Source of the DNA: Pseudoflavitalea sp. G-6-1-2
Lineage (GTDB): Bacteria; Bacteroidota; Bacteroidia; Chitinophagales; Chitinophagaceae
DNA: 64,000 bases
Assembly (NCBI RefSeq): GCF_012927185.1
Contig: NZ_JABBGB010000002.1
Location: forward strand, 248,001-312,000
Reading direction: 5' to 3'
Part shown: positions 52,295 through 60,690 of the stretch, piece after piece
How positions within the stretch are numbered: the first letter of the stretch is position 1
Layout of the letters: the number at the start of each line of letters is the position of its first letter
Notes under the pieces: generated by a model
What the model was told of the DNA's origin: nothing
Databases searched by the model: none
Seen by the model: only the letters and a program-made list of their open reading frames with translations
Program-made: the position numbers and the translations under genes

Positions 52295-53983
52295 TTGACA
52301 GTCAATCATCATAGCAAGATCACCTATTTTCAGGAAGAGCAGATCGCATCCATTGCAGTACCGGAGCGGTTCACATTCCCGTTCTATTACGAACCTCACC
52401 CGCTGACTAAACTCGCAGCAGCTGAGCTGCAGCAATACCTTCAAACGCAGGCTGACCTCGACCATAATTTCGGACTAAGCAAAAACCAGGATGGTATGGT
52501 GATTGGGAAGATGTTCGGCGTGTTGGTTGTGCAGGATGCGCAGGACAAACTTGCCTACCTCTCTGCATTTTCTGGTAAACTGGCCGGATCGAATGATCAT
52601 CCGAAATTTGTTCCGCCTGTATTTGACATGCTCGCCGAAAACAGTTTCTTTCTCAAAGAGATTGCAGTGATCAATTCAATCAATGCACAAATAAAGGACC
52701 TCGAATCGAATGAAACATACCAACGCCTGAAATATGATCTGCAGGCATCAGCTGCGCAATCGAAACAGGAGATCGATCATTTGAGACAACAACTGAAATC
52801 GAATAAAGACAACAGAAAAAAACTTCGCGATAAACACAGACCAGACTTGAGTGAGCAGGACTTTGAATTGTTCGAAGCCGATCTGATAAAGCAAAGTCTT
52901 TTCGATAAACATCAACTGAAACTGCTTTCAGACAAATGGGAACAAACGCTTTCCGAACAGCGGTCGGCATTATCTCAGTATGATGCAGACCTTGACGTTC
53001 TCAGAAACGACCGCAAAGAAAGATCAGCAATATTGCAGCAACAACTCTTTGAGCAATATGCTTTCCTCAACAAAGACGGCAAAAGCAAAAGCCTGCAGGA
53101 TATTTTCAGCCTCACTCCTTTTGGCAAGCCACCCGCCGCTGCCGGTGAATGCGCCACTCCCAAACTATTGCAGTTTGCATTTGCGAATGGACTGAAACCC
53201 ATAGCCATGGCTGAGTTCTGGTGGGGAGCTTCTCCAAAATCTGAAATCAGAAAGCACCAGCAGTTCTATCCTGCATGCACAGGCAAATGCAAGCCTATTC
53301 TTGCACATATGCTCGAAGGGATACCAATGGACGAGAATCCTTTCTTACTTACACCTGAAGCAAACAGCCAGCTAGAAATAGTGTATGAAGATGACAGCTT
53401 TGTTGTGGTGAATAAACCCGAAGGGCTCCGCTCGGTGCCCGGAGTGGATATCGATGATTCTGTATACAGCCGGTTGAAACATTCACTTGGCGAAACAGAA
53501 CCCCTGATGATTCACCGGTTGGATATGGATACTTCAGGACTGCTGGTGGTTGCCAAAACACCGCAGGCACATAAACATATTCAGAGGCAGTTCCTGCAAC
53601 GTAATATCAGCAAGCGTTACAGAGCTTTACTTTCAAAAGCCATCGACGCATCTGAAGGCGAGATCGATCTTCCGCTTGCTCCGGACCTCTACAACCGGCC
53701 AAGACAACTCGTATGTTTTGAGACCGGCAAAAAAAGCATCACCAGATGGAAACTCGTAGAGCGATTCGCAGACACCACTAAAGTTGATTTCTGGCCATTG
53801 ACCGGCAGAACGCATCAGTTGAGAATGCACGCAGCACATCAACAGGGGCTCAACGCTCCCATTGTTGGCGATGATTTGTATGGCACTGCGGCAAAGAGAA
53901 TGTGTTTGCATGCTGCCTACCTGGAGTTTACGCATCCTAAGACAAAAGAGAAGATCAGTTTTGAAGTACCTGAAAACTTCTGA
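52295..53983 (+). CDS. RluA-family pseudouridine synthase with long N-terminal region
   Basis: A 562-residue RNA pseudouridine synthase. The C-terminal 215 residues are the RluA catalytic domain: EIVYEDDSFVVVNKPEGLRS, then the nucleophile Asp410 in MIHRLDMDTSGLLVVAK, and LTGRTHQLRMHAAH. The N-terminal 345 residues hold a coiled coil (residues ~125-245, rich in Glu, Lys and Gln) and a Cys-containing motif around residues 285-345 (PAAAGECATPKLLQFAFANG, YPACTGKCKPILAHMLEG). This long form occurs in Bacteroidota and gamma-proteobacteria, and its target RNA is unclear to me. The start is TTG 52295, with a -7 element 22 nt upstream. Confidence 0.85.
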   Translation: MTVNHHSKITYFQEEQIASIAVPERFTFPFYYEPHPLTKLAAAELQQYLQTQADLDHNFGLSKNQDGMVIGKMFGVLVVQDAQDKLAYLSAFSGKLAGSNDHPKFVPPVFDMLAENSFFLKEIAVINSINAQIKDLESNETYQRLKYDLQASAAQSKQEIDHLRQQLKSNKDNRKKLRDKHRPDLSEQDFELFEADLIKQSLFDKHQLKLLSDKWEQTLSEQRSALSQYDADLDVLRNDRKERSAILQQQLFEQYAFLNKDGKSKSLQDIFSLTPFGKPPAAAGECATPKLLQFAFANGLKPIAMAEFWWGASPKSEIRKHQQFYPACTGKCKPILAHMLEGIPMDENPFLLTPEANSQLEIVYEDDSFVVVNKPEGLRSVPGVDIDDSVYSRLKHSLGETEPLMIHRLDMDTSGLLVVAKTPQAHKHIQRQFLQRNISKRYRALLSKAIDASEGEIDLPLAPDLYNRPRQLVCFETGKKSITRWKLVERFADTTKVDFWPLTGRTHQLRMHAAHQQGLNAPIVGDDLYGTAAKRMCLHAAYLEFTHPKTKEKISFEVPENF

Positions 53984-54006
53984 TCTGTAAACAGGTATGC
54001 ATCATA

Positions 54007-54037
54007 AAAAAGCCAGCACCTGATGGCACTGGCTTTT
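54007..54037. terminator. Bidirectional terminator between convergent genes
   Basis: AAAAGCCAG and CTGGCTTTT pair around a partly paired 12-nt loop, with A and T runs on both sides. It lies between the RluA-type and protease genes. Confidence 0.8.
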
Positions 54038-54056
54038 CATTTGCTTCGGTTATGTT

Positions 54057-57000
54057 TTATTCTTTTACAATCTTAGTTACTTTCACTTCTTTTCCTCCAT
54101 TCTTTACACGCAGCAAATAAACGCCCGAAGGCAATGTGGAAATATCGATCTGCGAATTCACTGCGCGCACTTCGCGACGCAATACCAGTCTGCCATTTAC
54201 ATCGAACAGGCTCAGGTCCGATTTTCCTGCAAAGCCAGACAGATTCAGGTTAACCGTACTGGTTGCAGGGTTCGGATACACATCCACTTTCTGCACGCCA
54301 TCTGCTGTGCCACGGTCAGTTTCGCGGCTTGCAGTTCCTAACTGAACTTTCAATGTGTAACAGGTTGTTGCGCTGTTTGCACCGTTGTATCCGTATACCT
54401 GTGCATAGTAAGTGCCCGGCGTCATTGTTCTGCTGATTGTTTCACTGCTGGTTCCGCCCAACTGTGAAATTGCAAGCTGTGTTCCTGAACTGTTCAGCAG
54501 CTTCAGATCATAATCACCAGGAAGTGTTCCAAGCGTAATGGTGATGGTGCCTCCTGTGGTGATCACGAACTTGTAATGATCGATATCGTTTGCCGGGCTG
54601 ATTAGTCCGGTTACATTGGTGTTGAATGGAATGGTTGCTGCACCACCAGTTGTACCGTTGGTTGAGTTATCCAATGGACTAGCACAGGTTAATGTGAGAG
54701 TGGTGAACTGCGCAACTGCATAAACACTTGGGCCTGCAGAGCAATTGGCTCTTACTCTCCAGTCGTACAAGGTGCCGGATGCAAGTGAACTCAATGCAAC
54801 GGATGTGGAGGTGGTTGCAGTGGCTGCGTTGGTCCATGTACCGGAAGAGTTTTGTTTGTAATCCACATCGTAGTTCAGTGCTCCGCTTACGGCTGTCCAT
54901 GATACTGTCGCACTGGTGGCTGTAACCGAAGAACTGGTTAAGCCGGTAGGTGTACCACAGCTGGAGGTGGTAGTGAATTGTGCAGCTGAATACGTGCTGC
55001 TTCCACTGGCACAATTGGCTCTTACTCTGTAATCGTAAATGGTTGCTGCTGTAAGTGATGAAAGAGCAACTGAGGTAGATGTTGTTGCTGTAGCTGCATT
55101 GATCCATGTGCCTGATGTACTGGCTTTGTAATCCACATCATAAGATACAGCACCGCTAATGGCCGTCCAGCCTACGGTTGCGGAGTTGTTGGTAATTGCA
55201 GATGCTGCTAAGCCGGATGGCGATGCGCAGGACGAACCTGCAGTAATGATGAAGTCCGCATTTGAAATATCGAAGAAGATATTCCCTACTGCTTCCACTT
55301 TTATCCTTGCTGTTGTTGAAGGTGTATTGGGTATGGTCACTGCTTCAGATCCATCATTCGCAGTGCTCGCTACCAGTGTGCTGAAGGTATTGCCGCCATC
55401 TGTTGAGATGGATATTTTCACGTTGGCACAAGCCACAGGCAACGCTGTTGTATTGGCTACATCCCATGTGATGGTTTGTGCTGAATTGCCTGCCCATGTT
55501 ACGTTTGTATTGGGAGATGTTACCACAAACGGACCTGATGCTGCATCTACGGTGAGTGTGAGTTCCGAAAAGTTTGTCTGGCCGATGGATACAGGCGCTG
55601 TGGAGCTGTACGGCGCATTGTCTCTCACTGTGAGCCTGAACTTCAGGGTTCTTGCAACAGAGCTCAATGCTTCTGTATTTGCATTGGCATCGCCACCCGG
55701 TAATGGTCCCGATACTAGGTTGCCGGCGAGTATGGTGGCCAGCTTAGGGAAGTATCTGGTGGGTGAAGTGGTAGGTGCAAAAGAGATCCAGTTTGGTCCG
55801 GTTGCTTTGGTTGGGCTTGCAACACTCGCAGTACCTGTTTGTGAGGTTCCTGCCAGATCGTATTGTTCCCAGCAATACGTGAGTATGTCGCCTGCATTGG
55901 CATCGGTTGCTGAACCTGTCAATGCAAATGGAGTGCTTTTGGGAATGGTGCGGTCGCTGCCTGCTGTAACAACAGGTGTTGCATTGTTGGCAGAGATCAC
56001 AGTGGTAACCGGACAAGTTTTGGTGTTCAGGTTATTCTGGATCTGCCAGATGCTCACAGCATGATAGATGGGTATGGAGTGAGGCGCAACATCCTGCCCG
56101 GTAATGCCGGCATATCCCATGATGGTGATGCCGGAACCTACTTCCATATTGGCTTTGGTGCCTTCATTGTTCATGGAGAAAGTATGGTTGGCTCCCAACT
56201 GGTGACCAACTTCGTGCACAACATAATCGATGTCGAAATTATCTCCCTGAGGAATAGCATCGGCAGGTGAAGTGAAGCCACTTCCCTTTTGATTATCTGT
56301 ACAGATACAACCGATGCATCCTGCATTACCGCCTCCTCCACTTGCTCCGAACAGGTGACCGATATCATAATTGGCTTCACCGATCTGAGCGGTAAGGGTT
56401 GTTTGCAGTTCGTCGTTCCATGCGCCACCGGCTCCGGTGCTGGCCACTGAATACGGGTCTGTGGAAGGATTGTAGTAGATCACATTGGTGCTGGCTGCAA
56501 TCAGGTTAAGGTGCAATGCAAGATCCTTTTCATAAATGCCGTTGCAGCGTGTGAGCGTGGCATTGATAGCTGCCAGTACAAGAGAAACCTGTGCAGCGCT
56601 GGTGGCTCCGAAATAATTGGAGTACTCGGCAGTAACCGACTGCGCGAGGCGCAGGGTTTTCATATCACCTGTTGATCTGTTCACTACGGTGCCTGCCTGA
56701 GTGGTGATGAGATCAGACATCTTTTGTTCCGGTGTACCGCATTTCCAGGGCAGGTTTCTGGGCTGCTTTTTGAATACGGCATACACTGTGTGATCTGCAG
56801 AATACGGCTCAATGAATTCGGTTGCCTTTTCGTTGCGGAACACCATTGTCTGGATGCCCTGTGGCGAAATGCTCAGCTTCAATCTCGCTTCCTTGTCTGT
56901 GATGCCTTTTCCTGAAAAGGATCTGATCTCAGGAAACTGCGCCTGAAGCGCCGGTTCGAAATTGGATGCTTCAACGATCTCGAATTGTTCAATCTGCCCA

Positions 57001-57242
57001 TCGGCATTCGGCAACGAAATGATGCTCGACTGAGCCCCTGTTCTTCCGATTGCTTTGGATGTCTCCACCTGCAATGGAGCGAATTTCAGATCGAATAATT
57101 TAAAAGTTGCAGGAAATGCAAGCCGCTCAACGGCTTTGTCGGTAGTGATTCCGGCGGTTGCGTTATGTGGCCGCCAGTAATCCTGCGCAAGCAACATTGT
57201 ATGACACAATATTGCCATTGTAAAAAGTAGAATTCTTCTCAT
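54057..57242 (-). CDS. Secreted reprolysin-like metalloprotease with FN3 repeats and T9SS tail
   Basis: A 1061-residue exported protease. After the signal peptide (MRRILLFTMAILCHTMLLAQ) and a propeptide-like region comes a reprolysin/metzincin domain with zinc site HEVGHQLGANH (residues ~343-353). Beyond it are an Ig-like region, two fibronectin type III domains (ATVGWTAISGAVSYDVDYKA and ATVSWTAVSGALNYDVDYKQ), a PPC-type domain (DIDHYKFVITTGGTITITLG) and the C-terminal type IX secretion domain (VDVYPNPATSTVNLNLSGF to VKVTKIVKE). The T9SS tail directs it across the outer membrane. It probably degrades extracellular proteins. It is preceded by an inverted repeat and a -7-like AATATTTG on the minus strand. 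Confidence 0.92.
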   Translation of the reverse strand: MRRILLFTMAILCHTMLLAQDYWRPHNATAGITTDKAVERLAFPATFKLFDLKFAPLQVETSKAIGRTGAQSSIISLPNADGQIEQFEIVEASNFEPALQAQFPEIRSFSGKGITDKEARLKLSISPQGIQTMVFRNEKATEFIEPYSADHTVYAVFKKQPRNLPWKCGTPEQKMSDLITTQAGTVVNRSTGDMKTLRLAQSVTAEYSNYFGATSAAQVSLVLAAINATLTRCNGIYEKDLALHLNLIAASTNVIYYNPSTDPYSVASTGAGGAWNDELQTTLTAQIGEANYDIGHLFGASGGGGNAGCIGCICTDNQKGSGFTSPADAIPQGDNFDIDYVVHEVGHQLGANHTFSMNNEGTKANMEVGSGITIMGYAGITGQDVAPHSIPIYHAVSIWQIQNNLNTKTCPVTTVISANNATPVVTAGSDRTIPKSTPFALTGSATDANAGDILTYCWEQYDLAGTSQTGTASVASPTKATGPNWISFAPTTSPTRYFPKLATILAGNLVSGPLPGGDANANTEALSSVARTLKFRLTVRDNAPYSSTAPVSIGQTNFSELTLTVDAASGPFVVTSPNTNVTWAGNSAQTITWDVANTTALPVACANVKISISTDGGNTFSTLVASTANDGSEAVTIPNTPSTTARIKVEAVGNIFFDISNADFIITAGSSCASPSGLAASAITNNSATVGWTAISGAVSYDVDYKASTSGTWINAATATTSTSVALSSLTAATIYDYRVRANCASGSSTYSAAQFTTTSSCGTPTGLTSSSVTATSATVSWTAVSGALNYDVDYKQNSSGTWTNAATATTSTSVALSSLASGTLYDWRVRANCSAGPSVYAVAQFTTLTLTCASPLDNSTNGTTGGAATIPFNTNVTGLISPANDIDHYKFVITTGGTITITLGTLPGDYDLKLLNSSGTQLAISQLGGTSSETISRTMTPGTYYAQVYGYNGANSATTCYTLKVQLGTASRETDRGTADGVQKVDVYPNPATSTVNLNLSGFAGKSDLSLFDVNGRLVLRREVRAVNSQIDISTLPSGVYLLRVKNGGKEVKVTKIVKE
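54700..55232 (-). repeat. Tandem FN3-encoding repeat
   Basis: Two adjacent units of about 265 bp encode similar fibronectin type III domains, with shared blocks such as ATATTSTSVALSSL. The DNA is also similar, pointing to an internal duplication within the protease gene. Confidence 0.7.
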
Positions 57243-57362
57243 GTGAAATGGTTTAATGGAATAAAATGTGGCATATTAAATTTACCCAATGTTCAGGCCA
57301 TTTCAAATGGTACTTACCGTACAAATATTGGCGGCAGACTGCTTCTGTGAAGGCGTAAAACC

Positions 57363-57386
57363 CGCATGAGGCATGCGTTTCATGCG
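57363..57386. promoter_or_regulatory. Inverted repeat upstream of the protease gene
   Basis: CGCATGA and TCATGCG arms of 7 bp flank a 10-nt loop, about 30 nt above the -7-like element of the protease gene. An operator is possible. Confidence 0.3.
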
Positions 57387-57420
57387 ATATGGCAAAATGC
57401 TATGTTTGCTGAGGCTGAAA

Positions 57421-57456
57421 TAAAAAGGGGCTTTAACTCATTGTGGTTAAAGCCCC
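57421..57456 (-). terminator. Terminator of the helicase gene
   Basis: GGGGCTTTAAC and GTTAAAGCCCC form an 11-bp stem. On the minus strand it is followed by TTTTTATTT, 25 nt after the helicase stop. Confidence 0.85.
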
Positions 57457-57480
57457 TTCGGAGAAGAGAAAAAAGTTGTG

Positions 57481-60400
57481 TTAAGCCAGTTGATAAGTTA
57501 AATGATTAGCCAGGATTCCCGAAGGAGTTCTGGCATTTTTATCGAGTATCCGTGTGTTGGCAAATACAATAAAACTGTCCTGTGCTCTCGATACGGCAAC
57601 ATTCAGCATATTGGGTTTGTTATCCCTATCGAAGAACATCGTGCCTACTTCGCCATCGCCATAGACCATCGATAATATAATGATCGGCCGCTCCGCTCCC
57701 TGCAATGCATGCACAGTTCCAAGCTTCATCGATGCAAGGTCGAATCCGTTTCTTTTGAGAGCGCTGCGCAGGTTATTTTTCTGGCCAACAAACGGTGTTA
57801 TGATGCCTACAACCTGTTCAATTTTTTTCTGGTATTTGTGCTCGATCTTATCGCGGTTAGCTACCAGCCACTTAACTATGGCATCTGTTTCCTGTTGATT
57901 GTGGCGGGTTTTGTTCGCTTCAACTGATCCTCCTTCTACATGAATGCAGCTCATGGATGGAAAGAGTGTAATGCCGGCTCCTTTTCCTTTCAACGGTTTC
58001 AGCAGTCCTCCATAAGCAAGCACATTGCAATAGTTGATTATTTCATCGTAACACCGCCTGTGTTCTACAAGCATTAATCCTCTTTCAGGCAGTTCTTTTT
58101 CACGGTAATTGCAGCTGTTCTGCGCCATTTTCATAATGCTTCCGGAGGATGCAAGGAATCCCTTGGGACTATATTCTGTTTCGAATATGGTATGATCGTA
58201 GTTCTTTATCAACCCTCCCTGCTTCAGATTTCCGATATCCATTTTGTTGGTGATATTGTAAACCGGTTCTATCTGTTTTACATCGCCCACCACAACAGCT
58301 CTTTTTGCCATCGAGAAGGTGGGAATGCCTACCTCCGGTGAAACCTGCCCGGCTTCGTCTACAATCAGCAGATCGATAAATTCATACAATGGCGGGTTAT
58401 CGAATATCGGATCACCTTTGTCGGTATTCTGTAGAAATCTGGCAGAACTGAAAAATTTTGGAGCCATATAAAACGTACTAACAAAACAAGGTGTCAACAT
58501 GGCTTGCCTTAGCCAGCGGTTTCTCGATTTTTCATCGTTTCTGCCGGTGAAATTATTGGATGCCAGGTCTTCTTCCAGCTTCAGCAACCATCTTCCCTCC
58601 CAGTAATGCAGGGCAAGTTGAAATGCCTTATGCCTCAAACCAACATCCAGTTCATCGTAGAAGCAATTGGGCGCAGCACGTTTCGGATCATTGTTTCTTT
58701 GACCTGTAATTTTGCTGTACTCCTTGTCCCAATATGCCTCTTCATTCGGAGGCGGATTTCCGGTGATGTTGTTCCGAATCTTCCAGCTCTTCCATTCCCT
58801 GATCGCTTTTATGATTTGCTTTGCCTCCGTAATCTTTCTGTCGATCTTGTCGAGGATGGCATTTCTTGTAAACTCAAATCCTTCATCAGTAGCAATAAGG
58901 GAATCTCTCAGGAGGATGCGCAGCTCAGTTGCCCTGTTTCTCCACGCAAACTTAAAATTCAGGAAACAGCATAGTTTTCTGAAGAAAGGTTCGGTTCTGA
59001 AATACTCAATCACATTCTTTTCGAGCAATGAAAGGTTGGCAAGATCTAACTCAAATGCAGTTTCCGAGAGCATGCCATCCGTAAAGTATCTGTCTGTGCC
59101 GGTGTTTTCATTCCGGTAAGAACGGTTGAATAATTCCTGCGATTTCAGATATAGTTTCCAGTATTCCGAACCGAGCAATAATGTCTCCTGAATATGTTTG
59201 ATTTCTTTTTGCAGGAGCAGAATGATTGCCTGTGTATCCATCAGCTGGGAAGCAAAAAAAGCATTTCCTTTTTCGACGAAAAAAGGTCCTGCCTCTTGCA
59301 GGTACTCGTAAGTTTCGAGTTTGCTGAAAATGCCAACGCCGCTGAGTTTCTTGTAATTTATTCCTTTGAGCTCTTCTGCCGATTTTCCATTGGCCGGAAG
59401 ATAAGTGGCATAGCCTTCCATTTCCGGAATCCATCTGCCCTGCAGTGGGCCTTCCATGGTAGTAGACCTGGAGAAACTGTCGATGATATTGGTTACTGCC
59501 TGGTTGTTTGTTGAACATGCCAGAATCAGCGGTGGCTGATTCCCATCCAGTGCAGCTTCAACTACCATATTGGCAACAATGCTTTGCAGCAATGTAGTTT
59601 TTCCGGTGCCGGGAGGGCCATTCACTGCAAAAACCTTATCCTTTGATTGAAGAAAGGTATACAAACATTTACGCTGTGAAATGGAAAGCGGATAGGCATA
59701 ACCCATTTGTCCCAGATGCAGCGGGTTAGGACCTATCAGATCATCTACCTGAACAGCGCTTAGTTCTGTGCGATTCTCAAGAGTGATCAGTTTCGAAAGC
59801 AGTGCGGGAATATCTTTCCCCTTCAATATCTTCTCATACAACTGAACGATGGCGTAAGCTGCATTTATTTCCTCGTCCGGCAATAGTATGATGGCATTGT
59901 GGATAGTAGCATATCCTTCAGTTTCGTATTCACTAATTGACTGGCCGATTGCTGACGAAAAAACCTCCTGTACAAATTGCAGGTACTCTTCAAGCGATTT
60001 GTATTCTTCTTTTCCTAAAGAAGATACTTCATCTATTTTGGCAACTGTACTGAATATAAATTCAGTCTTTTCATCTGCCAATGGTTCAAGATACTTTCGC
60101 TGGAACACAGGAAAGAGTTCTTCAGGTACCGACAACTGCCCTTTTCTGTTCAGTTTCGCATAGAACCAGAAAGGAAATTTCGTTTTCTGATCCCTCATTA
60201 CAAGCAGTCGTTCAGGCAATGGGATTAGCTTGAATGGGGATATCATTACCTGGATAGAATCTATATTTATCCAGTTTTCATTCTCTCTGAGTTCTATTCC
60301 TTTTTTCTTGTTTACACGGATTTCTTCGATGTCGATGAGCTGGTTTACCTGAACCAGGTCTTCTATTTCTCTGGCTTGACTATCATAATTTTCAAGTTCA

Positions 60401-60489
60401 AAATGATGCAGTTTATCGATGTCGATATCAACTGATAAAGCATCGGACAGGCATTTTTTCCAATAGGATAACCACGTCTTTTGTTCCAT
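57481..60489 (-). CDS. Orphan SF1 (Upf1-like) helicase
   Basis: A 1002-residue superfamily 1 helicase. Walker A is GPPGTGKTT (residues 291-299), Walker B is VDEAGQ (Asp711), motif III is VVVGDVKQIEP, motif V is GTVHALQGAERP (residue ~924) and motif VI is LNVAVSRAQDSFIVFANTR. These match the AAA_11/AAA_12 Upf1-like group acting on DNA or RNA. An insert of about 350 residues between Walker A and Walker B is rich in charged helices. The N-terminal 280 residues are unrecognised. There is no nuclease, zinc or HRDC domain. Related large helicases occur in defence and RNA-decay systems, but this one has no partner gene nearby. Confidence 0.9.
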   Translation of the reverse strand: MEQKTWLSYWKKCLSDALSVDIDIDKLHHFELENYDSQAREIEDLVQVNQLIDIEEIRVNKKKGIELRENENWINIDSIQVMISPFKLIPLPERLLVMRDQKTKFPFWFYAKLNRKGQLSVPEELFPVFQRKYLEPLADEKTEFIFSTVAKIDEVSSLGKEEYKSLEEYLQFVQEVFSSAIGQSISEYETEGYATIHNAIILLPDEEINAAYAIVQLYEKILKGKDIPALLSKLITLENRTELSAVQVDDLIGPNPLHLGQMGYAYPLSISQRKCLYTFLQSKDKVFAVNGPPGTGKTTLLQSIVANMVVEAALDGNQPPLILACSTNNQAVTNIIDSFSRSTTMEGPLQGRWIPEMEGYATYLPANGKSAEELKGINYKKLSGVGIFSKLETYEYLQEAGPFFVEKGNAFFASQLMDTQAIILLLQKEIKHIQETLLLGSEYWKLYLKSQELFNRSYRNENTGTDRYFTDGMLSETAFELDLANLSLLEKNVIEYFRTEPFFRKLCCFLNFKFAWRNRATELRILLRDSLIATDEGFEFTRNAILDKIDRKITEAKQIIKAIREWKSWKIRNNITGNPPPNEEAYWDKEYSKITGQRNNDPKRAAPNCFYDELDVGLRHKAFQLALHYWEGRWLLKLEEDLASNNFTGRNDEKSRNRWLRQAMLTPCFVSTFYMAPKFFSSARFLQNTDKGDPIFDNPPLYEFIDLLIVDEAGQVSPEVGIPTFSMAKRAVVVGDVKQIEPVYNITNKMDIGNLKQGGLIKNYDHTIFETEYSPKGFLASSGSIMKMAQNSCNYREKELPERGLMLVEHRRCYDEIINYCNVLAYGGLLKPLKGKGAGITLFPSMSCIHVEGGSVEANKTRHNQQETDAIVKWLVANRDKIEHKYQKKIEQVVGIITPFVGQKNNLRSALKRNGFDLASMKLGTVHALQGAERPIIILSMVYGDGEVGTMFFDRDNKPNMLNVAVSRAQDSFIVFANTRILDKNARTPSGILANHLTYQLA

Positions 60490-60640
60490 ATTAGTAAACC
60501 TATAAAAGTATGAATGTTGTTTTCAATATGCCGCGTGTATGCATACGTGTTCTGAAAGTTACTAAAGAATTGACTTTTATGGAGCAGACGCCCCTATTAC
60601 TTTTATAGCGGTAATCCCATAGCCGGATTTCCTGCAATGT

Positions 60641-60666
60641 AAAAAAGCCGGCATCCGCCGGCTTCA
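60641..60666 (-). terminator. Terminator of the His-rich TPR gene
   Basis: A GAAGCCGGC/GCCGGCTTT stem with loop GGAT is followed by T6 on the minus strand, 25 nt after the stop at 60691. Confidence 0.85.
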
Positions 60667-60690
60667 TAATTCTATCTGATGAATACTGCC

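Noticed and set aside
55159-56064. Plus-strand frame of 301 codons within the T9SS protease gene
   Set aside because: It is opposite conserved parts of the protease. The Ala/Val-rich product is the expected complement of Thr/Asn-rich repeats.
57481-60489. Helicase as part of a known multi-gene defence system
   Set aside because: There are no nuclease, SIR2, TIR, kinase or methylase genes next to it. Neighbours are a protease and a TPR lipoprotein on their own terminators.
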